A stretch of 7,962 bases of DNA from contig JBBAEA010000150.1 of the NCBI GenBank assembly GCA_041656175.1, positions 1 through 7,962 of the forward strand. Direction: 5' to 3'. A program made the translations under genes and the position numbers. The notes beneath the pieces were generated by a model. The model made no database searches, was not told the origin of the DNA, and saw only the letters and a list, made by a program, of their open reading frames with translations. Shown here piece by piece: positions 1 to 5,929 of this stretch (positions are counted from its first letter, which is position 1; every line of letters starts with the position of its first letter). The stretch is from JBBAEA01 sp041656175. Lineage in GTDB: Bacteria; Myxococcota_A; Bradymonadia; UBA4248.

Positions 1-288
1 GGCAGTATCGAGTTTCGCCTCGCAACCATCGCTCATATCGTTGTTACAATCGCCGTAACCCGCAACGCACTCCCCACAACTTGCGCGCTTTGTTAGCGCT
101 AAATCCACACAGCCCTTGCCATCACGGCAATCCACAAGACCATCGCTGCAAGCATCCACACACTCCCCCTCTACACACTGCTGCGTATCGCTACACTTTT
201 CGCAAGGATCCGTGTAAGTGCCTTCATTATTACAGGCAGTCACAAGAAGAAAAGAAAAAGCTACCCATAAACTAAAACGCTTCCACAT
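1..288 (-). CDS. Cys-rich lipoprotein, 5' part only (runs off left edge)
   Basis: The first 96 codons are open from an ATG at 288 to the window edge with no stop, so the 3' end is missing. The N-terminus MWKRFSLW is followed by a hydrophobic stretch and a lipobox (L-V-T-A-C, Cys19), so the product should be exported and lipidated on Cys19; Asn at +2 suggests no inner-membrane retention. The mature part is unusually Cys-rich (13 further Cys within residues 29-89) and contains D-C-N-N-D-M-S-D-G-C-E near residues 80-90, a pattern frequent in myxobacterial secreted or surface proteins with disulfide-rich repeats. A Shine-Dalgarno AGGTG sits 5 nt before the ATG. An extended -10 and a 15-bp hairpin lie upstream. 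Exact function is not recognisable; a disulfide-stabilised surface or adhesion role is inference. Confidence 0.8.
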   Translation of the reverse strand, partial: MWKRFSLWVAFSFLLVTACNNEGTYTDPCEKCSDTQQCVEGECVDACSDGLVDCRDGKGCVDLALTKRASCGECVAGYGDCNNDMSDGCEAKLDTA

Positions 289-309
289 CACTACACCTAT
301 TTTTTTTGT

Positions 310-348
310 CTATAGTTTCGCCACACCAAACAAGTGGCGAAACTATAG
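310..348. repeat. Perfect 15-bp inverted repeat in lipoprotein leader
   Basis: Arms 310-324 (CTATAGTTTCGCCAC) and 334-348 are exact reverse complements around a 9-nt spacer. The structure lies 22 nt upstream of the lipoprotein ATG and just downstream of its probable -10. On the minus strand it is followed by eight A, not U, so it is not a classical intrinsic terminator in that direction. It could be a leader-RNA hairpin, an mRNA-stabilising structure or a dyad operator. Confidence 0.85.
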
Positions 349-371
349 GTTAACCATTTTTCCGCTAAATT

Positions 372-381
372 TCTATAGCAA
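372..381 (-). promoter_or_regulatory. Probable extended -10 promoter for the lipoprotein gene
   Basis: The minus strand reads TTGCTATAGA, which fits an extended -10 (TGnTATAnT-like). No convincing -35 was found at normal spacing. A start site about 7 nt downstream would place the 15-bp hairpin in the 5' UTR. The same 10-mer lies upstream of the plus-strand fusion gene. Confidence 0.4.
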
Positions 382-421
382 ACGATACATTAGTAAAGTT
401 TTAGAAAATCATTGTTTCATA

Positions 422-442
422 GAGCTTATTGCAGCAAAGCTC
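422..442. repeat. Short inverted repeat, 6-bp arms
   Basis: GAGCTT at 422-427 and AAGCTC at 437-442 are exact reverse complements around 9 nt. It sits between the MXAN_5187-like gene and the lipoprotein promoter. No U-run follows on either strand, so terminator activity is not supported. Confidence 0.4.
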
Positions 443-467
443 ATTTAAGCCGCTCGCCTCTAAAATC

Positions 468-545
468 CAATAAAATCAATGTGTTACATAGAAGAAGTGT
501 TCTAAGGGCGATAGCATAAAGAAGCAAAACATGGGCAGAGCCCCA
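468..545 (+). repeat. Dispersed ~77-bp repeat, copy A
   Basis: It begins with a 21-nt block (468-488) found identically on the other strand at 2408-2428. It ends with CAGAGCCCCA (536-545), identical to the end of that second copy. The interior is diverged but shares blocks such as AGAAG, CTAAG and GCG. The right end forms a small hairpin (GGGC-AGA-GCCC). It begins 25 bp beyond the stop codon of the MXAN_5187-like gene and has no coding potential. Confidence 0.7.
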
Positions 546-570
546 AAAATAAATCAGAGTTTCCTAAAAG

Positions 571-1392
571 CTACCATTTTGTAATGATAGGCTTAATAAA
601 GGCTTGCCGCTCTTTAACAACGACATCATATTCAACTTTACTGGCGTTGTGGGTTTGCTCAATGATTCGGGTTTGCGACTCAATTTTTTGTCGAAAAGCT
701 TCGAGATCCATATTTTGTGGCGCAAGCCCAATAGCTTCGCGCGCTCTATTGAGTTTGATATACAATTCATTGACCGCGTCGCGCTTAGGGCTGCTGCTCG
801 CCGTGTCTGACTCCAGTTTTCGCGCGGTTTCATCACTTGGACGCGCGGCAACTATGCTCGGGCGACGCCCAGTTGGGGCGAGCCGCTCTTTTGGCGTCGA
901 TGTCATTGGCGAAGTTTGAGCAACTTCTTGTTTAGCTTGGTATGATCGAAGAAAGTCATCGGCTTCTTTTGCCAGTTCGCTAACAGCAGCATTATCACTT
1001 CCTTGCGTCAGCGCTCGTTCTGCTTTTTTATTTTCCCTTACTTCTTGCTGCGCCTCACGTTGCTCGCGCCTACGCTGAACTCGTTGCTTGTGACGCTGAT
1101 ACACGCCGTCTTCTATTTCGCGAAGACTGCGATTCCAATACGCGGAATAGGCGTTAAATTTTTGTATCGCCGAATTTAATTTAAATTTAATACCAGTATT
1201 TCGTATTTTTAGCTGTTCCAGTTGACGCATCAAACGCACAACGTCCATACGAAACACGCTAGGGGCAACGCGCTCGACACCAATAAAATATTGCTCGTAG
1301 CGAATGCGCAGTATCTCTAGTTTTTGCGCAAATTCTTCTACCATAGCTTCTATTTTTTCTTGGCTTAATTCAGTCTCGACGCGTTTTGCCAT
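571..1392 (-). CDS. MXAN_5187 C-terminal-type charged protein
   Basis: This 273-residue protein has no signal peptide or membrane segment. Residues about 20-105 (with YEQYFIGVERVAPSVFR, RNTGIKFK and YWNRSLREIEDGVYQRH) resemble the conserved region of the MXAN_5187 C-terminal family of myxobacteria. Residues 106-205 form a charged linker, first Arg/Glu/Gln-rich and probably helical, then Ser/Thr/Pro-rich. Residues 206-270 form a second small module (LYIKLNRAREA ... VEYDVVVKERQAFIK) that accompanies the first in this family. No catalytic residues are evident and the molecular function is unknown; some relatives are fused to sensory or signalling domains, which hints at a scaffold or regulatory role. 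The start lies 9 nt after the stop of the outer-membrane protein gene and lacks a clear Shine-Dalgarno, suggesting translational coupling in one operon. Confidence 0.85.
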   Translation of the reverse strand: MAKRVETELSQEKIEAMVEEFAQKLEILRIRYEQYFIGVERVAPSVFRMDVVRLMRQLEQLKIRNTGIKFKLNSAIQKFNAYSAYWNRSLREIEDGVYQRHKQRVQRRREQREAQQEVRENKKAERALTQGSDNAAVSELAKEADDFLRSYQAKQEVAQTSPMTSTPKERLAPTGRRPSIVAARPSDETARKLESDTASSSPKRDAVNELYIKLNRAREAIGLAPQNMDLEAFRQKIESQTRIIEQTHNASKVEYDVVVKERQAFIKPIITKW

Positions 1393-1401
1393 ATCTAAAA
1401 C

Positions 1402-2259
1402 TCAGAAATATACACTTAGTGAAGTTGAAACAATGTGGTTCTTTGGCTTAAAATGGTGTAAATACGAAATATCAAAACCAAAATACCCCGACTTGTCGCG
1501 ATAGCCAGTTCCAGCCGAAACCACAGAGGCACTATTGGCGCTTTCGTAGCGATACGCCAAGCGAAGCGGGAAGGCGCGTACTAAAAAGTATTCTGCACCA
1601 ATGGCATATTCCGCCGTTTTTTTAGGGCTCTTCGCACTGACGTTGAAAGCCACCTCCCCCATTATATTTAGCCCAATTTCTAAGCCTGTAAAGGCTAAAC
1701 CCGTAGAAATCTTTCGTGGGTGTGTATCTGCGTGATCACCAGTTATTAAATTTTGTGCTGAAAACCCGAGGCTAAACCACGGTATTGGGCGTATAATGAG
1801 GCCTGTATCCATACTAAAATGCGATATTTCTCTCTTTCCACCCCATTTTACGTTCGTGTATAAACCCGACAATCCCACACTCACTAAGCCATCTTGTAGG
1901 CGCAAAGCTAAGCCAAATCGTGTTTGACTTGCATGCCGTGTCTTGCCATCGGCTTTGGAGTACTCGTAAGCAAAACCAATCGCCGAACCTAAGTAGCCAT
2001 TACTTTTCATGTCCATGACATTGGCGCCAAAACCGTGTCCTCCCTTAGAATTGTCGTATTGATATGCCGCCTCCGCAGCATACATCAACGCAGCTCCAAT
2101 GCCCGCAGGATTGTGCCAAATCGCGCTAGTTCCACTTGCTGCCGCCGACATCGCGCTGTTTAAAGCAATAGCCCTTGATGTCGTTAATTCTTGCGCCTGT
2201 GCGGGTAACACAAACGCTATCGATAGCGCTAAAATGCATAATATCCAAAGCCACTTCAT
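1402..2259 (-). CDS. PorV-like outer-membrane beta-barrel protein
   Basis: This encodes 285 residues. The start chosen is the ATG at 2259 because AAGGAG lies 8 nt before it and because it gives a clean signal peptide (MKWLWILCILALSIAFVLPAQA, cleavage after residue 22). The frame stays open to 2415, but those 52 extra codons run through a dispersed repeat and would bury the signal peptide. After cleavage comes RAIALNSAMSAAASGTSAIWHNPAGI (N50-P51-A52-G53), the N-terminal signature of PorV/PorQ- and FadL-like barrels. Alternating polar and hydrophobic strands follow, with GFSAQNLITG, and the protein ends in ...SLSVYF, a terminal aromatic expected for BAM-dependent insertion. It probably sits in the outer membrane. 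Substrate and exact subfamily cannot be read from sequence. It is the first gene of an operon with the MXAN_5187-like gene. Confidence 0.8.
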   Translation of the reverse strand: MKWLWILCILALSIAFVLPAQAQELTTSRAIALNSAMSAAASGTSAIWHNPAGIGAALMYAAEAAYQYDNSKGGHGFGANVMDMKSNGYLGSAIGFAYEYSKADGKTRHASQTRFGLALRLQDGLVSVGLSGLYTNVKWGGKREISHFSMDTGLIIRPIPWFSLGFSAQNLITGDHADTHPRKISTGLAFTGLEIGLNIMGEVAFNVSAKSPKKTAEYAIGAEYFLVRAFPLRLAYRYESANSASVVSAGTGYRDKSGYFGFDISYLHHFKPKNHIVSTSLSVYF

Positions 2260-2267
2260 CGCCTCTG

Positions 2268-2273
2268 CTCCTT
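2268..2273 (-). promoter_or_regulatory. Shine-Dalgarno fixing the outer-membrane protein start
   Basis: The minus strand reads AAGGAG followed by 8 nt and the ATG at 2259. This site decides between the short reading (285 residues with a signal peptide) and the upstream in-frame start at 2415. Confidence 0.75.
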
Positions 2274-2353
2274 CGCTGCATGCCCTTGCACACAGCTCAA
2301 TGCAAAGTTTAATGCAAGTTCGCAGACTGAGCAAAATCAGACGCTTCACGTTG

Positions 2354-2428
2354 TGGGGCTCTGTCCCAAACCTCGCAAAGGCTTGCGCTCTTAGGCCTCG
2401 CCTTCTTTGTAACACATTGATTTTATTG
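2354..2428 (-). repeat. Dispersed ~77-bp repeat, copy B (inverted relative to copy A)
   Basis: Read on the minus strand it starts with the 21-nt block shared exactly with copy A (2428-2408) and ends with CAGAGCCCCA (2363-2354). Overall length is 75 bp against 78 bp for copy A, with a diverged middle. It lies in the leader or promoter region of the outer-membrane protein gene. The dyad motif GGGCTCYGYCCC at its end also appears at 7468-7479. Confidence 0.7.
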
Positions 2429-2455
2429 ATTTTATTTTAATCCCGCTTCTTACTT

Positions 2456-2461
2456 TTTATA
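2456..2461 (-). promoter_or_regulatory. Candidate -10 for the outer-membrane protein operon
   Basis: The minus strand reads TATAAA within an A/T-rich stretch about 200 nt upstream of the ATG at 2259. No good -35 is present at 16-18 nt (the nearest TTGCCA is 21 nt away), so the call is weak. If it is used, repeat copy B would be transcribed in the leader. Confidence 0.25.
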
Positions 2462-2573
2462 CTTTGCGCTAGCTTCGTTTTTTGGCAATTGTCACATTAA
2501 TCGCTGCGTCTTTAAATACTTGCTTACGGCTTACAGCGTATTGCTTAAAAGCTACAAACGTCTTTAATGGCAC

Positions 2574-2723
2574 GGGGGGGTAGCGCAAGATCACCCGAAG
2601 GAGCGGTGCCTGAGCGCATTTTATGCAATGGATGCGCGGAACGAGCGCATACATTGCATAAAATCATGCGCGAAGCCACCGATCATGAGGGAAGCTTGCG
2701 CGTAGGGGGAATAAAATCCCCCC
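2574..2723. repeat. 150-bp nested imperfect palindrome (possible structured RNA or cruciform)
   Basis: From the centre outward: ATGCGC 2632-2637 pairs with 2645-2650 around a 7-nt loop. After one mismatch, the 13-nt arm 2618-2630 pairs perfectly with 2652-2664. GCGC 2614-2617 pairs with 2668-2671 across a 3-nt bulge, CGGTG 2604-2608 with 2677-2681, and GCGCAAG 2583-2589 with 2695-2701. Seven G at 2574-2580 can pair with six C at 2718-2723, competing with a local hairpin GGGGGA/TCCCCC (2705-2710/2717-2722). It matches no riboswitch consensus I know. The probable promoter of the downstream gene lies after it, so it may be a separate small RNA, an operator region or a REP-type element rather than a leader. 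Confidence 0.7.
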
Positions 2724-2786
2724 ACTCAAAAATTCGCCAAAGTACTTGCGACGCAATAGTTTAAGCACTTTTCCCTTGAAAAAACC

Positions 2787-2796
2787 TTGCTATAGA
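2787..2796 (+). promoter_or_regulatory. Probable extended -10 promoter for the persulfide reductase fusion
   Basis: TTGCTATAGA is an extended -10 match, identical to the site on the minus strand at 372-381. No clear -35 occurs 16-18 nt upstream, as is usual for extended -10 promoters. A start near 2803 would give a leader of about 58 nt. Confidence 0.45.
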
Positions 2797-2806
2797 CACA
2801 TGTTAT

Positions 2807-2853
2807 GGACGTTGGGCGTCCTTATTAAGACGCTTATTATTTTTAATAGGAGG
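2807..2853 (+). promoter_or_regulatory. Leader with alternative hairpins and strong Shine-Dalgarno
   Basis: AGGAGG (2848-2853) lies 7 nt before the ATG at 2861. GGACG (2807-2811) can pair with CGTCC (2817-2821). Alternatively CC plus TATTAA (2820-2821, 2823-2828) can pair with TTAATAGG (2843-2850), which covers the first half of the Shine-Dalgarno. The two stems share 2820-2821 and so compete at those positions. Both are short, and the second is A/T-rich, so regulation is only suggested. Confidence 0.4.
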
Positions 2854-2860
2854 TTCTTGG

Positions 2861-5314
2861 ATGAAAGTGGTCATCGTCGGTGGAGTGGCAGGCGGCGCGG
2901 GGGCAGCGACGCGCTTGCGGCGTATGGATGAAGGAGCACAAATCGTGTTAATAGAGCGCGGCGAGCATGTTTCGTATGCGAACTGCGGCTTGCCGTATTT
3001 TTTGGGCGGCGTGATAAGCGAGCGAGAGAAGTTGGTGGTAACACCGCCGCAGCGGCTACGTGAACGCTTTAACATCGACGTGCGAACGCGCTGCGAGGCG
3101 ATACATTTTGATAGCGCGAAAAAGAAGCTAACGCTCAAGGACCTCGATACGGGCAACGTTTACTCAGAGACTTATGATAAGCTCATTTTGTCGCCTGGAG
3201 CGTCGCCAATTCGGCCTAAGATTTTCGATAAAGAGCGCGTTTTTTGCCTACGAAATGTGCGAGACGTCTTTGCGATTGATGATTTTATACGCGAGCATAA
3301 GCCCAAAACAGCAGCGGTGGTGGGGGCTGGATTTATTGGTGTCGAGATCGCCGAAAACCTTATAGATCGTGGGCTTTCGGTAAAATTAATCGAGGCAGCC
3401 AAACACGTTTTACCGCCCTTTGACCCCGAGATGGTGGAGCAACTGCATGTCGTTGCGCTGGAGCATGGGCTTGAGCTTAAACTTGGCGGCATGGTCACGG
3501 ATTGCTTACAAAATCGGGATACTATCCAATTAAAATGCGAGGACGGAAGCAGTATTGAGGCGGATTTCGTGGTGCTTTCGATTGGTGTGCGACCAGATAC
3601 GCAGTTTGCCAAAGATAGCGGCATTCAACTCAGTGAAAGGGGCGCAATCCTCGTAGATGAGAACTTTAAGACATCGGCGCCCGACGTTTACGCCGTGGGC
3701 GATGCGATCGAAGTTCGCTCTTTAGTCGACAACGCGAACACCTTCATTCCCTTAGCGGGGCCAGCCAACAAGCAGGGGAGGCGCGTCGCCGATGTGGCAG
3801 CAAATATATCGCGAACGCTTGCGCCAATGCAGGTGCAGGGGGCGAGCATCGTAAAGTTTTTTGAGTACACGGCGGCATGTGTGGGCTACAGCGAAGGCAC
3901 GCTAAAACGCCTTGGTATTGCGTACCAAAAGGTCTATGCCCATCCTGGCTCTCACGCGGGCTATTACCCTGGTGCGGGCAGCATGCACTTAAAGCTACTC
4001 TTTGATGAGAAGGGAAAAATTTTGGGCGCCCAAGGCGTTGGCACGGATGGTGTCGATAAGCGCATTGACGTTATTTCGACTACGCAACGCTTAGGCGGAA
4101 GCGTCTACGACTTAGAAGAACTTGAGCTTTGCTACGCGCCACCTTACAACTCGGCCAAAGACCCCGTTAACATGCTCGGCTTCATCGCGGGGAACGTTCT
4201 GCGCGGCGAAGTAAAGGTCTTTTACCCCGAAGATGTTGAGCATTTACAAAAACAGGGCGCGCAGCTCGTTGATGTGAGCACAGCCGAGGAGTTCATGCTC
4301 TTTAGCCTTCCCACAGCCATCAACTTGCCGCTGGATTCGCTGCGACAAAATATGGCAAAGCTCGATAAGACTCGCCCCGTCTACATTACCTGCCGCGTTG
4401 GACAACGTGGTTACATCGCCACGCGCATACTCTCTCAAAACGGTTTTGAGGCTTACAACCTTACAGGGGGCTGTAAATCCTATGCTTGCAGCATCAAGGG
4501 GCTTAAGCCCGTCATTCTTAACCAAACACTTTGTTGCAGCTCTGAAGACGAAGGACAGGCATACGCTATGAAACTCAGTGAAAAGACTAACACCATCGAA
4601 CTGGATGCCTGCGGCTTACAGTGCCCAGGCCCCATACTCAAGGTCGCCGACGCGCTTAAAGAACTTCAAGATGGCCAGCAACTGTGCGTCGTTGCTACAG
4701 ATGCAGGCTTCGCTTCCGATATCGGCGTTTGGTGTGAACGCACTGGAAACACCCTCATCAAAATCGATAAAAACGAGCAAAAGTACGAAGTTCTACTCGC
4801 CAAAGGAGGCGCCTCCATTGCGCCAAGGGCGGAACAGGCGAGTTTTCATGACAAATCGATTATTGTGTTTAGCGGAGATTTGGATAAGGCGATTGCATCC
4901 TTTATTATTGCGAGCGGCGCCGCTTCCATGGGGCGTAAAGTTACGATGTTCTTTACCTTCTGGGGTTTAAATATTTTGCGTAAACCCGAAAAAGTAAAAG
5001 TGAAGAAAAACTTTATCGAGCGCGCCTTTGGATTTATGATGCCACGTGGCTCTAAAAAACTTGGTCTATCGCGCATGAATATGGGGGGTATGGGCGCGCA
5101 AATGATACGCAGGGTCATGGCCTCTAAAAACGTTCAATCCCTCGAAGAGCTGATGGACGTCGCTGTAGAACAAGGTGTCAATCTCGTGGCGTGCCAGATG
5201 TCGATGGACGTCATGGGCATACGACGTGAGGAGCTACGCGACGACGTTCGCCTTGGTGGTGTGGCAACGTTCTTAGGTGCAGCCGAGCTCTCAGATACAA
5301 ATCTGTTTATTTAG
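2861..5314 (+). CDS. CoA-disulfide reductase-rhodanese-TusA-DsrE fusion (persulfide reductase type)
   Basis: This 817-residue cytoplasmic flavoenzyme has four modules. Residues 1-445 are a CoA-disulfide reductase: FAD-binding GGVAGGAGAA (7-16), redox Cys42 in SYANCGLPY, NAD(P)-binding VVGAGFIGVE (153-162), second FAD motif VYAVGDA (276-282) and the C-terminal YAPPYNSAKDP (425-435) typical of this subfamily. Residues about 453-550 are a rhodanese with Cys511 in ITCRVGQRG. Residues 578-650 are TusA-like, with C-G-L-Q-C-P-G-P and active Cys588. Residues 664-817 are DsrE-like, with Cys778 in VACQMSMDVMGI. In this family NAD(P)H reduces FAD and then Cys42, which cleaves CoA-disulfide or CoA- and polysulfide-type persulfides; the added modules probably hand sulfane sulfur between their cysteines. 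All four key cysteines are present. It is a single gene, with AGGAGG 7 nt before its ATG. Domain identity is firm; the physiological substrate is inference. Confidence 0.93.
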   Translation: MKVVIVGGVAGGAGAATRLRRMDEGAQIVLIERGEHVSYANCGLPYFLGGVISEREKLVVTPPQRLRERFNIDVRTRCEAIHFDSAKKKLTLKDLDTGNVYSETYDKLILSPGASPIRPKIFDKERVFCLRNVRDVFAIDDFIREHKPKTAAVVGAGFIGVEIAENLIDRGLSVKLIEAAKHVLPPFDPEMVEQLHVVALEHGLELKLGGMVTDCLQNRDTIQLKCEDGSSIEADFVVLSIGVRPDTQFAKDSGIQLSERGAILVDENFKTSAPDVYAVGDAIEVRSLVDNANTFIPLAGPANKQGRRVADVAANISRTLAPMQVQGASIVKFFEYTAACVGYSEGTLKRLGIAYQKVYAHPGSHAGYYPGAGSMHLKLLFDEKGKILGAQGVGTDGVDKRIDVISTTQRLGGSVYDLEELELCYAPPYNSAKDPVNMLGFIAGNVLRGEVKVFYPEDVEHLQKQGAQLVDVSTAEEFMLFSLPTAINLPLDSLRQNMAKLDKTRPVYITCRVGQRGYIATRILSQNGFEAYNLTGGCKSYACSIKGLKPVILNQTLCCSSEDEGQAYAMKLSEKTNTIELDACGLQCPGPILKVADALKELQDGQQLCVVATDAGFASDIGVWCERTGNTLIKIDKNEQKYEVLLAKGGASIAPRAEQASFHDKSIIVFSGDLDKAIASFIIASGAASMGRKVTMFFTFWGLNILRKPEKVKVKKNFIERAFGFMMPRGSKKLGLSRMNMGGMGAQMIRRVMASKNVQSLEELMDVAVEQGVNLVACQMSMDVMGIRREELRDDVRLGGVATFLGAAELSDTNLFI

Positions 5315-5322
5315 CGGCTTAG

Positions 5323-5358
5323 AGAACTAGGGGCAGGTTTCAAACTTGCCCTTGTTCT
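5323..5358. terminator. Hairpin in convergent gap, probable terminator
   Basis: AGAAC 5323-5327 pairs with GTTCT 5354-5358 and GGGCA 5331-5335 with TGCCC 5347-5351. A small internal loop separates them, and a G-U plus A-T extended inner stem leads to the loop. It begins 8 nt after the fusion gene stop and lies between convergent genes, where a shared terminator is expected. Neither side has a proper U-run, so intrinsic termination is not certain. Confidence 0.5.
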
Positions 5359-5406
5359 ATGCATAAATCGTCAAAAAAGAGCTAGCGCGGCGTGGGCAAA
5401 GTATGC

Positions 5407-5919
5407 TTATTGTACTAGGCGCTTTCGGTCTGTTCCAACAATCTGCCAGCGACCGCGTTGCTCTTTTACGCGATAGGTAATGATAGCGTCATCAATAATA
5501 TTGCTACCATCTATGGTGTAATGGGCGCGCTGGCGAGTATGCACTACGGCGGCACGCTTTTGTATAATCTGAAAATCTATCGCTAAGAGTTCCAAAACAA
5601 GTTTCGGGGTTTTGATAACGCGCTCGGCATAGGCGCGTTGTAACTTAGCGCCAGAAATATCTTCGTGGAAACAGTCGAGGTAGGCTTCTAAATCGCCCGC
5701 GTTTGCAGCAGCGACATGCTTTTCTATTAATTGCTGCACAGCAGCTGCCTGCTCTGGGTAAGCCTCCTGCGGACTAATACCTTCGGGTTTTGCTGCTACG
5801 GGATCGAAACGAAGACTTTCGGATTTCTCTTCGACCTTAAGTTCATCGTCGCCATCGAGGGCGAAAGCGGGAAGCGCAATGCATAAAAGTGCGCAAGAAA
5901 ATAAAATGCGTAAACGCAT
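5407..5919 (-). CDS. Exported NTF2-like (SnoaL/DUF4440-type) small protein
   Basis: This encodes 170 residues. An in-frame GTG at 5925 would overlap the Shine-Dalgarno, so the ATG at 5919 is preferred. The signal peptide is MRLRILFSCALLCIALPAFA, cleaved after residue 20. An acidic, Pro-containing stretch (about 21-57) follows. Residues about 58-168 resemble a cone-shaped NTF2-like domain: helix AVQQLIEKHVAAANAGDLEAYLDCFHED, then beta strands with AVVHTRQRAHYTIDGSN, IIDDAIITYRVKEQ and GRWQIVGTDRK. In the wider superfamily such domains bind small ligands or act as enzymes, but no catalytic His/Asp set can be assigned here. It starts 2 nt after the TPR gene stop and is surely cotranscribed; a partnership in the periplasm or at the surface is inference. 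Confidence 0.8.
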   Translation of the reverse strand: MRLRILFSCALLCIALPAFALDGDDELKVEEKSESLRFDPVAAKPEGISPQEAYPEQAAAVQQLIEKHVAAANAGDLEAYLDCFHEDISGAKLQRAYAERVIKTPKLVLELLAIDFQIIQKRAAVVHTRQRAHYTIDGSNIIDDAIITYRVKEQRGRWQIVGTDRKRLVQ

Positions 5920-5929
5920 GATCACCTCC
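5920..5929 (-). promoter_or_regulatory. Ten-nucleotide perfect Shine-Dalgarno inside the TPR gene end
   Basis: The minus strand reads GGAGGTGATC directly before the ATG at 5919, complementary over all ten bases to the conserved 16S rRNA 3' tail (GAUCACCUCC). It includes the TGA stop of the upstream TPR gene at 5922-5924. This decides the start and suggests strong, coupled translation of the NTF2-like protein. Confidence 0.8.

Larger units (their letters stand above)
2260..2860. other. Gene-less divergent region between two start sites
   Basis: This ~600-bp stretch separates the minus-strand outer-membrane protein gene from the plus-strand CoA-disulfide reductase fusion. It contains repeat copy B, an A/T-rich block (about 2417-2465) with a candidate -10, a 150-bp nested palindrome, an extended -10 for the fusion gene and a structured leader. 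Short ORFs here have no Shine-Dalgarno or recognisable product. Confidence 0.75.

Noticed and set aside
310..348. Intrinsic terminator for the MXAN_5187-like operon
   Set aside because: On the minus strand the hairpin is followed by eight A rather than U, and it lies downstream of the probable promoter of the next gene.
81..448. Plus-strand ORFs of 64 and 76 codons near the left edge
   Set aside because: They are antisense to the lipoprotein gene or cross its leader palindrome, and lack ribosome sites.
2260..2415. N-terminal extension of the outer-membrane protein from an upstream ATG at 2415
   Set aside because: It would add 52 residues ahead of a good signal peptide, runs through repeat copy B and has no ribosome site, whereas the ATG at 2259 has AAGGAG at good spacing.
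468..2428. Composite transposon made by the two inverted repeats
   Set aside because: There is no transposase, the repeats are only ~77 bp, and no target-site duplication was seen outside them; only a repeat pair can be claimed.
2469..2654. 61-codon minus-strand ORF in the divergent region
   Set aside because: It starts inside the 13-bp palindrome arm, has no Shine-Dalgarno and shows no recognisable family; its codons reflect the repeat structure.
2574..2723. Assignment of the nested palindrome to a known SAH, TPP, cobalamin or c-di-GMP riboswitch
   Set aside because: Fragments such as CCGAAGGAGCGGTGC and GCGTAGGG recall parts of SAH and TPP consensus sequences, but the remaining conserved cores and their order are missing.
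5920..5925. GTG at 5925 as start of the NTF2-like protein
   Set aside because: It overlaps the Shine-Dalgarno itself; the ATG at 5919 has that site at correct spacing and gives the same signal peptide.
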